A stretch of 64,000 bases of DNA from Monodelphis domestica (Eukaryota > Chordata > Mammalia > Didelphimorphia > Didelphidae): positions 79,542,430 through 79,606,429 of the forward strand of contig NC_077227.1 in NCBI RefSeq assembly GCF_027887165.1, in the 5' to 3' direction. Below, in pieces: positions 12,105-23,839 of this stretch. The position numbers were made by a program, and so were the translations under genes. How positions within the stretch are numbered: position 1 is the stretch's first letter; each line of letters opens with the position of its first letter. A model generated the notes under the pieces. That model was not told the DNA's origin. It made no database searches and saw only the letters and a list, made by a program, of their open reading frames with translations.

Positions 12105-12230
12105 GGGCAGTGTGGTTTAGTGGATAGAGTTACTGGTCTTAGCAGAAAGACCTGGTTTAAGACCTCACCTCTCACCTATGGGTTGTAACTCCTCCCTGTT
12201 CTGGGTTACTCTCTAAGTCTCTGAAATGCA
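12105..12230 (+). repeat. CORE-SINE 5' part
   Basis: GTGTGGTTTAGTGGATAGAGTT and GCAGAAAGACCTGGTTTAAG match the tRNA-like head. Confidence 0.6.
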
Positions 12231-12771
12231 TAAAAGGTAAAGACCTGCATGAGAGAGGAAGTGACCTCATTTGGGAGTTCCTGTCCATATCCCCATACAG
12301 TTCATATTTCTTCCCCAAGGCAATTGTTACTACAGATTTACTTCCAGAGATACCATTAAAATAAATCATATGCAGTTTCCCAAAGGGCTGTGGGGTTGGT
12401 GTGGGAGTTGGAGTTGGAGTCTAACCAATACTTTTCTTCATTATCTCAACATTTGAAGTAAGTGACTTGAGACAGATGAGCTACTCAGTAGAAAAGGTAA
12501 GAAGAGTCTAAATTAGAAGGTTGTCTTTTATAAAAAAGGAAAATATACACATACAACCTAGGTGTGTGTCTATTAAAAAAAGCATGTGCTGAGGGTAAGA
12601 TATGGGAATGAGACAAGCAGAGCCCATATATGGTTTTATCTGCCTGCAATGATGAAGCCTGGGTAGCTAGGTAGTGTGATGGTATGGAAATAAGAAAATG
12701 GAAAAGCCTGCAACAGAGATACAATAGCTGAGACTGCTGAGCTGTCACTCAAAAAGAGAATATTCTATTTG

Positions 12772-13250
12772 GAATGATGTCCAGAAAAGAAAAACTGAAA
12801 ACTTTGCTTTTGAGACAGAAGGAAGAAGGTGTCTCTTTAACCTTGAAGACAGAAAGGAGAAGGGGTCTCTAGGCTTTGGGGGCATAAAGAAAGGACAAGT
12901 CCAGCTCTCTCTGATTTCTCTGCTGTGTTATAATGATTGAACTTCCAGATCTGTTAATCCATTTCCCCAATTTGAACTATATTCCACCATCCTTCAATCT
13001 AAGAACTATTCTAGTATTAGGGAAACCTCAGACCCTCTTTCCTTCCATTTCCTTATCTGTCCCTTCTTCCCTAATAAACTCCTTACTTAATCTTAGAGAA
13101 GAGAAAGAGTATTTTATTTGAGACATCATAAAACTCACCCTGAGTTGATTTAGAGAGACCAACAGAAGAATCAACTGGAAAGGGGAAGGAAGAAGGGAGG
13201 GTGAAGGGAGGAAGGGAGATTGATAGATTTGATCTTTAGTTATCATTTAT
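12772..13250 (+). repeat. Possible solo LTR
   Basis: CT-rich middle, CCCTAATAAACTCCTTACTT (polyA-signal-like, 13070-13090) and GAGACATCATAAAACTCACC after it recall a retroviral U3-R-U5 layout. Ends and duplication not found. No retroviral gene nearby. Confidence 0.3.
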
Positions 13251-13274
13251 CATTCAAACAATCCCTTATTACAA

Positions 13275-13445
13275 TTGGACAGTGGAGAACCAGTCCTCCT
13301 ACTTAATTGAAATTTGACCTCAGACACTTACTAGATGTGTGACTTAATCACTTAACCCTGTTTGCCTCAGTTTCCTAAACTGTAAAATGAGAAGGAGAAG
13401 GAAATGGTAAACCACTCTAGTACCTTTGTCAAGAAAACCCCCAAA
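13275..13445 (+). repeat. CORE-SINE (Mar1 type), partial
   Basis: GACCTCAGACACTTACTAGA, TTTGCCTCAGTTTCCTAAAC, GGAAATGGTAAACCACTC and CAAGAAAACCCCCAAAT. Confidence 0.85.
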
Positions 13446-15210
13446 TCTCCAACATTCTTCCCCCACAAACTGCACTGAGAGCCCCCATAAGAATCCTGCT
13501 GACTTGGATCCCAGGGCCTTAGGCTGAAATCACAATAGAATACCTTGATAACAGGGTGGGAAGCACAGGTCCCTTCAACCTCCATACCTTCACCTATACC
13601 TTCAGCTTCTGCTGCCAGCTCAGGAAGATCTGAACTCAGGGCTCATTAATATTCCACTAGCTTAATATAGTCAATCAGCAGAGCAGAGAAGAAGCTTCTT
13701 CAGGACCAAATAGCCCAAATGCACAAATCCAGCAAGTAATCAGAAGAGCAAGATTACAGCCAATGACAAGGGGCAAAGAAGGAAAAAATATGAGTAAACA
13801 ACAGAAAAAGAAAAAAGAAATTACAATCAACAGCTCTATCCAGGTAATAAACAAAGAGTAAATGGAACAGAGGAGGACCAAGGAACACCAAGCAAAAACA
13901 CAGAAACTCCAGTAAATTGGACTCAGGCTTTGGAAGAACTTAAAACACAATTTTAAAAAGAGAGAGAGAGAGACTGCAGACAATTAGGAAAAGAACTTAA
14001 AAAGCAAATGCCATCTGAAAACAGAGGCATATGAACTAAAACAAGAAAATAATGTCTTCAAAGTCAGAGTTGACCAGCTTGAAAACAAGGCAAAGAAAGT
14101 GAATGGTAACCTACAAAGAAAAACATACCAGAAGGAGAAGAATGACCAAAAATCCAGGGATGAAATTCAGTCTTTAAAAATTAGAATCCAACAACTAGAA
14201 GCAAATGACTTCACAAGGCAGCAAGAATCTATAAAACAAAGTCAAAAGAATGAAAAATTTGAGGAAAATATGAAACACCTCATTGATAAAACTATAGACT
14301 TAGAAAATAGATCCAGAAGAGACAATTTAAGAATTATTGGTCTACCAGAAAATCATGACAAAAGAAAAAGTCCAGACATCATTCTACAGGAAATTATCCA
14401 AGAAAAGTGCCCCCAACATTCTTGAACAAGAGGGAAAAGTAGAAATTGAATGAATACAAATTTCACCTCCTGTGTTTAATTCCCAATTGACAATGCCCAG
14501 TAATGTTATAGCCAAATTTAAGAACTACCAGACCAAGGAAAAGATACTACAAACTACTAAAAAGAAACCATTCAGATATCATGGAATCACAGTTGGAATA
14601 ACATAGGACCTGGATGCATCCACACTGAAGGACCAGATGGCATGGAATATGATATTCTGGAAAGCAAGGGAACTGGGTCAACAATGATGAATCAACTACC
14701 CAGAAAAATTGACTATATTCTTGCAGGAGAAAGTATGATAATTTAATAAAACATAAGACTTCCAAGCATTCCTAAAGGAAAGACCTGACTTAAATAAAAA
14801 ATTTGATGCCCAAACACAGAACTCAAAGAGAATCACCAAAAGGAAATTAATAAAGGGCAAAAAAACTTTTTAAGGGACTAACTAAGTTAAAATGATTTGT
14901 ATTTCAATAAGAAAAGATGATATTAAAAGATGATGATAAAAATTGTTATCATCATCAGGGTAGCTAGAAGAAGTACATTTAGAGGGAACAGTGACAAACT
15001 GTATGAGATTAAAATGTTAAAAATATTAAAAAACTAGGGGTAAAAAAGTATTATACTAAGAGAAATGGGAAAAGAAATAAAGTGTGGTAATTTTATAGTT
15101 CATAAAGAAGTGCATGTGGGGAAGGGGTAAGAAGACCAACGCAATGGAAGGATGAAAGAGTTTGGAGACAGTCTCCAGGAAAAGGATCAGAAAGGTTCAA
15201 ATGGAAGGAA
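13445..15210 (+). pseudogene. Decayed L1 5' half (5' UTR, ORF1, inter-ORF)
   Basis: An ATG at 13790 begins MSKQQKKKKEIT, a typical old L1 ORF1 start, but the frame soon stops. The open remnant 14099-14425 keeps the coiled coil and NLRIIGLPENHDK; a frameshift follows at ILEQ, then recognisable C-terminal ORF1 sequence to about 14830. It is an older subfamily than the intact copy and lacks ORF2. Confidence 0.85.
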
Positions 15211-15224
15211 AACCTGTAACTCCA

Positions 15225-15365
15225 AATTCAATCATCATCATCATCAACATCATCAGCCACAGCATCCTCATCATCAACAACACAATCAACATCAATATCA
15301 TCATCATCATTATAAAAAACAACATCCTCAACATCAACGACATCATCAACAACAATATCAACATC
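15225..15365 (+). repeat. (CAT)n/(CAA)n-type trinucleotide tract
   Basis: ATCATC, CAACAT and CAACAA triplets for 140 bp. Produces His/Gln-rich and Ile/Asn-rich frames in two registers, which are not genes. Confidence 0.92.
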
Positions 15366-15659
15366 TAACTATTCATCTTTTCCTGTCCTGGGAAAGATTT
15401 TTGCTATGTGGCCTAACCTAATAGCATACTATGCAGAGTACTGAATGAGAGGCAAAAGACCTAAACTCTAGGCTTGAGTGCCTTTGTGACCTTTGGAGGT
15501 AAAAAGAAAGCCTTCTTTTTCCTGGACTCAGTTTCCTCATTTATATATGAATGAAGCTTATCTGGACTCTGCATTAAGTTAATCAGTTAAATCAAAGAAT
15601 AAACCAGGTGTAAACAAGAAAAAAAGAACATAAGTTTTTTGATGGAACAAAAAAAAAAA

Positions 15660-15722
15660 CCCAAATGGGGTCATGAAGACTCAGATGTGACTGAAATGAT
15701 TGAACAGCAACAACTGAACAAC
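15660..15722 (+). repeat. Mar1-type SINE 3' end
   Basis: CAAATGGGGTCATGAAGACTC and GAACAGCAACAACTGAACA are the terminal Mar1-like sequence. Confidence 0.75.
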
Positions 15723-17940
15723 CAGCTTGGCTAACTGGTCCTAAAAACGAGGGCAATTTTTGAGTCAGCTAGAGGAGAGGCAAATGGGCAGAAGGGATAC
15801 AATTGCATTCTTAAATAACTGGGACTTTCCAAGAAAGAGAATTCAACAATCCTAATGAGGCTCAAAGAAGGCAGACCTTGTAATTGTGTAAACCTTAAAA
15901 TTTCTTAGACTTATGAATGTTGGAAATGGGGAAATTTCTAATCATTTGAAGAATAGAGGGAGGCAACAGAGTGGTTTCTGCAATTCTAATATTGCTAGTA
16001 CAAGTGGACAGGAAAGATCAAATCTCAGAAGCACCTTTTATTCAATAACATTTATACTATGTTTTATAAATTTGAAGACCACATGGCAAATATTATCCCC
16101 ACCTCAAAATATGAATCTATTTTCCCCTCCATTTTATTTTCCAGAGTCATCCCTTAATATAAAAAATAAAAAAGAGAGAAAAAACAATGTTCAGCAAAGC
16201 TAGCCAAGACACAACTAAGTCTGACATCTGCAAAAGGGCAGGAGGGGTTTTCTTGAATCTCTTTCTCTTCTCATTTCTGCAGGAGAAAACAGAGGCCCAA
16301 AAAGGAACTCACTAATACTTACAAACTTTGGAAGACTGTAACTGCCATTTTGACCCACAAGTTTAGTACTCTTTGTACCTCAGTACCTCCTGCTATCTTT
16401 CTAGTGCCAATCAGAATTCTTTGCAAAGTGTTGAAAGAAAATGAAAACCATTTATGAAATACTTGCTGTGTGTCAAGCATTATAAGAAACATATATATTT
16501 GGTATATGAATACCAAAGTGAGAGAGTTTGCATTATCATTGTTGTGGCTATTGTCATTTCAGGCATGTCTCATTCTCTGTGACCCCATTTGGATTTTTTT
16601 GGTAAAGATACTAGAGTGGTTTGCCATTTCCCTATCCAGCTCATTTTATATATAAGGAAACTGAGGCAAACAGGGAAAGTGACTTTCTAGGATTACACAG
16701 CTAGTAAGTATCTAAGGCTGGAATTGAAACTCATGAAGATGAGTCTTCCTGACTCCAAGCCTATAACCCCTGTGCTGCCAAGCTCTTTATATCCTAATTG
16801 ATTTAAAAAAAATTCTTGGAATAGTAAGATCTCTACTGTGCCACCTCATTGATCCCTTACTTTATAATATGAGAAAATAACACATATAGCAGAAGGGTTA
16901 CTAAAGAAGAGTGTTTTGGTCTGGTAATATCAAAGGGGTGCTGAGCAAAGCCATAGGGAAGTCAATTGACAAGTTCTTTCTAGAAGCTTATTGTTTTGGT
17001 TTCAGTTCCTAGACCAAGGTAGTGTGAGTAACAACAACAAAATAATAGAACGCAACAACAAATGAATGGGAGAGACAAAGAGGGAAGGAGTTTTAAGATA
17101 TCATCACATGGATAAATATGGAGAAAATACAAGGATTTGTATAGTATTAATCTCTTGAGTTTGAAAATCAAAAGTCCCAGAGGATGACTATACCTGTAAT
17201 TCATGTCAGGCTGGAAAATTGTGGCTGAACCCAAAGATAATGTCTGCTTATAGCCAACCTCCCAAAAAGTTATTCTTCAATAGCAGAAGAAGTAGAAAGG
17301 ATAAAGACAAACTGGTGGTCTCCAAACATAATACCTTTTGCCTTTACTCCATAGCATGAGGAATTAGTAGCTTTAGTCTTGTATCTCAAGTCACCAATGA
17401 TTCCCTGAATGACTTAGAACCAATTTCCCAATTGATCCGTACTTCTATTTTCATTTGGGGTAGCAATACTAACCTATTTCACAGGGTGGTTATGAGGAAT
17501 AACTATTAATATGGATGGGAAGCAAAAGGCATTGACTCATGTATACTAGAGATTAGTACTTTGGTGTTGGTATCATCTAATATTTTAGTAATAATTTTAT
17601 TTCTTATAATAAAAGTATATATAATTGTCATAATTTATTTTATTACAATAAAATAAATATTTTTACCTTTCTTAATCTGAGAAGCAAGACAGTTTTCTTT
17701 ACATTAAATATTATAGTTTTTGGCATTTGTGGTTCTTATCCTATTATATCAATATATTGAGTATATGGAAATATATATGAATACACAGATATTAACATAT
17801 TTTTAAAATTTGTGTTATATACCATGGCAATGCCATATAACATACTACAATAGACAAATCCTCATTTCTGGTGACTGTGTTAAGCAAACATAAGTAACAC
17901 ATCTTTAAAGAAGAGCAAGACACCTTTTATAAGGTCTTGT
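15723..17940. other. Intergenic, mostly unclassified
   Basis: Apart from the SINE at 16538-16782 and a short L2-like piece at 16445-16495 no named element is seen; 17580-17860 is very AT-rich. Frames 15913-16203 and 16980-17234 lack any family resemblance. Confidence 0.5.
16538..16782 (-). repeat. CORE-SINE (Mar1 type)
   Basis: CTCTGTGACCCCATTTGGAT, GGTTTGCCATTTCCCTATCC, GGAAACTGAGGCAAACAGGG and ACACAGCTAGTAAGTATCTA, minus strand, nearly complete. Confidence 0.88.
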
Positions 17941-17949
17941 CTATATCTA

Positions 17950-18186
17950 GGGGCAGCTACATAGTCCAATGGAGAGAGCATTGGGCCTAGAATTACAAAG
18001 ATCTAAGTTCAAATCTGACCACAGACATTTAATAACTATATGACCCTGGGCAAATCACTCAGCCATTATTTGCCTTAGTTCCTTATCTATAAAATGGGGA
18101 CACATTGGAGAAAGAAATGGCAAGCCACTCCAGTACTTTGTCAGGTAGTGTTTGATACTACTGAATGACTGAAAAACAACAACAGT
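17950..18186 (+). repeat. CORE-SINE (Mar1 type), full length
   Basis: AGGGGCAGCTACATAGTCCA head to AACAACAACAG end, with GACCCTGGGCAAATCACTC and GGCAAGCCACTCCAGTACTT. Confidence 0.9.
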
Positions 18187-19458
18187 CTATACTTAGAACC
18201 AGCAATGCAAGACTTTGGGAAAGCTGATTATAATTCCACTTAAACACTATTTTAAGTTTATTTTCAAATAGACTGGTGACATTTACCAATTGAATCTTTT
18301 CTCTTCTGATTGGATGCACTTATGCTCATTGTTTCTGAACAGAAGGAACAATTGTATGGACTTCTTTTTGGATAAAATAAAGGTTAGTTATTCCAAAGTC
18401 TCCCCAGTTGGCCATTATTAAAGGAGAGTAATGCTGGGATAAAGGTGTCAGTGATAGTGTGTTAAAAACTAGGACAGCACTAATCCCTATGGGTTTTGAT
18501 CTTATATTTAGGATTTCAGACTTTCAGAGAGTACAGTTGCTGTTTCTCTAGCTCTTTGTTCCATTACTATTCTCCCAACTTCCTTGTCTCTCATCTTTCT
18601 CTCTAGTCATTGACATTTCTGTGGGGTGGGGAGGGGTAGGGAGAGGTTGGAGGAAGTATTAAAGATGGAATGTGCTTATACTACTGAAGCAATACCTTGG
18701 ACTAGGCAAAAAATTAGACAAGGAAATACCTTTTCTTATTCCAAGAATCAGTAATTTAAGATACTCTAATTGGTGGCATACCATAACTATGAAGATGAAA
18801 TTCTGGAAACTGTCAATTAATGTGATTTCTGAGCCAATGCTAAGTGAAAATCTTCTTTACTCATTCATTGGACAAATATTTATTGAATATTTGCTCTCAA
18901 CAGCCTCTGTAACTTCCCTAAAGAAAACCAGACTTTCTGGTAAATGTGCTCATAAGAATGAGGAAGTATTTTATTCAAACAAACAAAAAAAAATTGAAGA
19001 AAGTTTTTAGAGACATCCTTTCTTTTAAAAGATGTAAACAATGGATCTGATTCTTACTTTTGTGCTTTCACTGGCCTGTGGCACAAATTTATTATACTCT
19101 ACCTCAAAGATACTCTTATTACGTAATGTTTCCAAGGGATAAACAATTAAGCCCAACCAAACAATTATTAATTATGAGCCAACATTCTACTAAAACCTAA
19201 TCAGATAGATATGTGGCTATGAGGACAAATCTGTCAGACAAATCCTCTCCTACCTGTTTTCTAGGTCCTGACTCCCAGGAAGTACAGGGTCTGACCTTGA
19301 ACTACACAAAATATCTGGGGAAATTGACTTGCATCCTGAGCTTCTCACTATCTGACTCATCATAAGATAGTCACAGGCATGCATTCCAAGGAAGGACAGA
19401 AGACTTTGGAATACCACAAATAAACTTCTGCAAACTTCTCATAGTCTGGCCCTTGCTC
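18187..19458. other. Intergenic, unclassified
   Basis: Frame 18672-19010 (112 codons) is Lys/Leu/Ser-rich, without homology I recognise, and includes an L2-like ATTCATTGGACAAATATTTATTGAATA; I treat it as chance. 19100-19458 could belong to an LTR-like element (AATAAACTTCTGCAAACTTC). Confidence 0.45.
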
Positions 19459-19474
19459 TCTCATATTCTATACT

Positions 19475-19626
19475 GTGGAAGATGGTGACTTAGAGACAGC
19501 AAAAGTTCAGACCTCCTCAAACCCTTCCTCACCAAATAAAAAACATAATGCTTTGAGGGGACTGAAAACCACATCCAACAACAGGACAGAGCTAGGGAAC
19601 TCTCCTGCTGGCCTCAACTTAAAAGG
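19475..19626 (+). mobile_element. L1 5'-UTR start fragment
   Basis: GAAGATGGTGACTTAGAGAC followed by AGTTCAGA and AAACCCTTCC matches the first 100 bases of the intact L1 (AAGATGGCGGCTTAGAGAAA; AGTTCAGATC; AAACCCTTCCC). It ends at a (GTA)n run at 19626-19643. Confidence 0.72.
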
Positions 19627-20095
19627 TAGTAGTAGTAGTAGTCTCTCGGTAACTGAGGATGACGATTGTCTTTGTGCGTTTTCATCTGTGATGTAGATGA
19701 GTGTGAACAAAAACACTTGTGCGTGAAGGAGATTTAAGTGGAAGAGTCGATGCACAGAGACAGTCCCACTCTCTTGGCATTGGAAGCCTGGGTCCATTGG
19801 CACCAAAAGTCGTTACACCTGGAGACTTCCTCAGTTGCATTGGATGGCCTTGTTGTCTTTTGTGCTCCAACATGCCCTAAGCACTCCACAGTGCTTTGCT
19901 GCGTCACCCTCTCAGCCGTTGAACCTTCTTATTGGTTTCTTCCATCTGTTCAGCCGAAGCAGTCTTCACATGCTGGGTGAGCAAAGCCTTAGTTCACCAG
20001 GGGTCTACGACCCAATGGCTACCCTCACAAGGTTTAGCTAGCCTGTCAAAGCCGTTGCCTGGGGTGTGGCCGCTGTCACATGCTAGCAGCTACAA
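19627..20095. repeat. Unclassified CpG-containing segment, probably repetitive
   Basis: Higher GC and more CpG than its surroundings, and several overlapping open frames on both strands that look like composition effects. It starts with an inverted motif (CTCTCGGTAACTGAG) and ends near CTAGCAGCTAC. I do not recognise the family. It follows directly on an L1 5' start, so it may be the rest of that element's 5' UTR or a separate insertion. Confidence 0.4.
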
Positions 20096-20927
20096 TATAT
20101 ACAATATCCATTAGCCCTAATATTAATGCATACCTAAAAGCTTTAGACTATGGAAACCTGCCTTTGATTGTTAAATATTATGGGACTTTGATGAATAATT
20201 GTGTCTGATTCCAAGAGAAGGGATCACAAAAGAGCCACTATATAGTGCCAAGAAGCACAAGGTCAAGGAGACCAACCAATCCCAGCAGGATTGATGAGAA
20301 TCTGCATCAAGACAGAGGACTTGTTTTGGGGTTCAAAGAAATGGCTGTTTGAAAACATCAGATACAGGATTTCCCCATACCAGATTCAGACAAAGTACCT
20401 CAGTTTAGCTCCCATTTTGGCTCCCCTATACCAAAGAGTGAAGATAAAAATCAGACCAGGGAATGATATTTCCCATTTACTGCAAATATTTATTCCCTTT
20501 TCTGACTTTCATAGTGAGACAATTTTCTGTAGTCCTGGCTGCTAACCAGGGTTAAGAGAATCAGATAATTTTTTAGGACATATTTTCTAGCCTCTTCCTC
20601 AGGCCAGAAGGTTAGCAGTGTTGTCCTTGAAAAAGGCTTCTCAGACACCAGGAGCAGAGGTGGGTGGGTGAGGTAGTAATTAAATCCCACTGCAGCTTCA
20701 GTCTAGTGAGAAGAAAACTCAATGCCCTGTGCCAGGTACCTGTACACAGGGTTGTGACTACAGCTCCCACATATCCCCTACTTGTTGCTTCATCATTTGC
20801 TCACCGACACAGAGCTTGAGGTAACAATAAAGTAAAAAATAATTAAATGTAAAATGTTATAGGTGATGTAACTCACACATAAACTGAATTTAAGTGAGGC
20901 AGAGTTGTAAAGAGGGGGGCCTAGAAT
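20096..20927. other. Unclassified sequence inside the 19.46-23.85 kb composite
   Basis: No ORF of interest. A 20560-20780 stretch is somewhat GC-richer. Family not recognised. Confidence 0.45.
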
Positions 20928-21344
20928 AGTTTACTTGTCAAAACAATAGATTGAGGGATGAATTTATGACCAAGCAATAGAGAGCATTATGGGATTAAAA
21001 AATGGATAACTTTGATGACATCAAATTTAAAAGTTTTTATATGAAACCAATGTAGCCAAGATTAGAATCTGGAAACTGGGGGAAATTTTAAAAGAAGAAT
21101 ATCTGTTAAAGACCTCCTTTCTCAAAGATACAGAGAACTGGGTCAAATTTATGATAATACAAGTTATTTCCCAACTGATAAAAAGTCAAAGGACATGAAC
21201 AGGAGTTTTCAGAAGAAGAACAAAATCAAACCTATTTATAATCTTTATTTTTTAAAATACTCTAGAAATCATTGTTGATTAAGAAATAATCATCAAAACA
21301 GCTCTGAAGTACCACTTCACATGTATCAGATTGGCTAATATCAA
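20928..21344 (+). mobile_element. L1 ORF2 C-terminal fragment
   Basis: Degenerate copy of the ORF2 stretch around residues 970-1105 (matches [14 protein letters not shown], and [17 protein letters not shown] segments on the DNA level). It is fused at about 21344 to endonuclease-domain sequence that belongs 5' of it. Confidence 0.8.
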
Positions 21345-21763
21345 CTGAGAAAAAGAAGGCAGGAGTCACTATCATGATATTTGACAAAGCCAAAGTAAAA
21401 ATAGATCTAGTTAAAATAGATAGGGAAGGTAATTACATCCTGATAAAAGGCAGTATAGACAATGAGGAAATATCAGTACTCAACATCTATGCAACAAAAG
21501 GTATAGCATCTAGATTTTTTTTTAAAACCCTTACCTTCCATCTTGGAATCAATACCGTGTATTAGTTCCAAGGCAGAAGAGTGGTAAGGGCTAGGCAACG
21601 GGGGTTAAGTAACTTGCCCAGGGTCACATAGCTAAGAAGTGGGTGAGGCCAGATTTGAACACAGGACCTCCTGTCTCTAGGCCTGGCTCTCAATCCACTG
21701 AGCCTCCCAGCTGCCCTCAGCATCTAGATTTTTAAAGGAGAAACAATTGGAGCTTAAGGTTAT
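21345..21763 (+). mobile_element. L1 ORF2 endonuclease fragment, SINE-interrupted
   Basis: Encodes the KKAG-TIMIFDKAKVKIDLVK and GNYILIKGSIDNEEISVLNI blocks, then is split by a minus-strand SINE at 21520-21718 and resumes AAAGGAGAAACAATTGGAGC up to 21763. It overlaps in content with the next L1 piece (22260-22460), so the endonuclease segment is present twice. Confidence 0.85.
21520..21718 (-). repeat. CORE-SINE (SINE-1 type) inside an L1 fragment
   Basis: Poly-T at the left, CTTGCCCAGGGTCACATAGC core, CCACTGAGCCTCCCAGCTGC head at the right. Perfect 15-bp duplication AGCATCTAGATTTTT at 21505-21519 and 21719-21733. Confidence 0.93.
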
Positions 21764-22074
21764 CTCAATAGTTAATGGAATGAAAGTCTTTGAAGAAATT
21801 AGGTTTCTTGACAGGAACCAGCGATGTTTTAAACAGGAACCCGAGATGTTAAGATTTCTGTCAGTGTCAAAAATCCCCATAGGTGTTTTGAATGGCCCTC
21901 CTTCCACTCCCTTCTGCGTTTCAGCACTCAAGATCCCCTCCCCCAGAGAATTTCCCAGAAGTCCTTGTCCAGTTTCCAACTACCATTTCCTGCCTCATGC
22001 ACTGTAGAGTTCTCAACATTTCCATTTTCCCCAATGGTTCTTTTTTCCTACTCCCCAAAATTATATGGGGAATA

Positions 22075-23839
22075 CAGAGGTGGCAATCAAAACTCTCAAT
22101 GAGAATGAGATGAACTCATCCATAAAATGGAAATGGATAGCAGAATGGATTATAAACCAAATATATTTTCTACAAGAAACACACATGAGACAGGTAGACA
22201 CACACAGGGAAAAAGTAAGAGGCTCAAGCAAAATTGATTGGGCATCAACTGAGAAAAAAAGTAGTTATAATCTTGATATCTGACAAAGCCAAAGTAAAAA
22301 TAGATCTGATTAAAAGAGACAGGGAAGGTAATTCCAACCTAATAAAAGGCTGAGTAGACAACGAAGAAATAGCAGTACTCAACATGTATGCAACAAATGG
22401 TATAGCATCTAGATTTTTAAATGAGAAACAATTAGAGCTTAAGGAGGAAATAGATAGTAAAATTATATTAGTGGGAGACCTGAACCTTCCTCTATCAGAT
22501 CTAGACAAATCAAACCAAAAAATAAATAAAAAGTAGGTAAGAGATGTGAATGAAATCTTAGAAAAATTAGAGTTAGTAGATATGTGGAGAAAAATAAATA
22601 GGGACAAAAAGGAATACATCTTCTTTTCAGCAGCACATGGTATATTCACAAAGGCTGACCATGTACTAGGGCATAAAAACATTGCAAACAAGTGCAAAAG
22701 AGCAGAAATAATAAATGCAACCTTCTCAGATCATAATGCAATAAAATAACAATTAGTAAGGGGTACATGGAGAGGCAAATCAAAAATTAACTGGAAATTA
22801 CATAATATGATTCTCCAAAATCAGTTAGTTAAAGAACAAATCATTGAAACAATTAATAATTTCCTTGAAGAAAATGACAATGATGAGGCATCCTTTCAAA
22901 ATCTATGGGATGCAGCTAAAGCAGTACTCAGGGGCAAATTTATATCCTTTAGTTCATATATTAACAAATTAGGGAAGGCAGAGGTCAATGAATTGGGCAT
23001 GCAAATTAAAAAACTAGAAAGTGAACAAATTAAAAATCCTCAGAGTAAAACTAAATTGGAGAACCTAAAAATTAAAGGAGAAATTAATAAAAGTAAAAGT
23101 AAAAGAACTATTGAATTAATAAATAAGACTAGAAGCTGGTACTTTGAAAAACAAATAAAATAGACAAAATACTATTCGATCTAATTTTTAAAAAGGAAAG
23201 AAGAAAACCAAATTAATAGTAACAAAGATGAAAAGGGAGACCTCACTTCTAACGAAGAGGAAATTAAGGCAATCAGTAAAAACTATTATGCCCAATTATA
23301 TGGCAACAAATATGGCAATCTAGGTGATATGGATGAATATTTACAAAAATTATTATTTGCCTAGATTAACAGAAGAAGAAATAGAATACCTAAATAAACC
23401 CATATCAGAAAAAGAAATTGAACAAGCCATTAAAGAATTCTCTAAGAACAAATCCCCAGGACCAGATGGAATCACAAATTAATTCTATTGAACATTCAAA
23501 GAACAACTAATCCCAATATTATACAAACTATTTTACAGAATAAACAAAGAAGGAATTCTACCAATTTCCTTTTATGACACAAATATGGTTCTGATTCAAA
23601 AGCCAGGCAGGTCAAAAACAGAGAAAGAAAACTATAGACTAACCTCCCTAATGAACACAGATGCCAAAATCTTAAATAGAATACTAGCAAAAAGACTCTA
23701 GCAAATGATCATAAGGGTTATTCAATATTATCAGGTGGGATTTATACCAGGAATGCAAGGATGGTTCAATATTAGGAAAACCATCCATATAATTGACCAT
23801 ATCAACAAGCAAGTCAACAAAAATCACATGATTATCTCA
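22075..23839 (+). pseudogene. L1 ORF2 pseudogene (endonuclease to RT motif A)
   Basis: Continuous homology to residues about 10-597 of the intact ORF2, broken by several stops and frameshifts (for example an in-frame stop near 22350 and shifts near 23161 and 23353). Longest open parts are 22546-22749 and 22807-23163. Recognisable [20 protein letters not shown] and [20 protein letters not shown]. Homology stops just before the first RT catalytic Asp. Confidence 0.92.

Larger units (their letters stand above)
10699..12374 (+). other. OPALIN: Probable OPALIN 3' UTR with candidate polyA site
   Basis: No reading frame of note. AATAAA at 12360-12365 is followed by a CA at about 12373-12374 and a G/T-rich run at 12389-12422, the arrangement of a mammalian cleavage site. 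It would give a 3' UTR of about 1.7 kb containing an L2 piece (11440-11800). This is inference; other signals cannot be excluded. Confidence 0.35.

Noticed and set aside
13073..13078. AATAAA as the OPALIN polyA signal
   Set aside because: It lies in a possible LTR, 2.4 kb from the stop, and a better-supported site exists at 12360.
15152..15421. His/Gln-rich 89-codon frame
   Set aside because: It is a reading of a (CAT)n/(CAA)n tract; a second register gives an Ile/Asn-rich frame of equal quality.
18672..19010. 112-codon plus-strand frame in the intergenic gap
   Set aside because: No recognisable domain, composition of AT-rich noise, and it overlaps L2-like sequence; no splice or promoter context.
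19507..20114. Several overlapping frames on both strands suggesting a small gene
   Set aside because: Openness in many frames at once points to base composition; reported instead as an unclassified segment.
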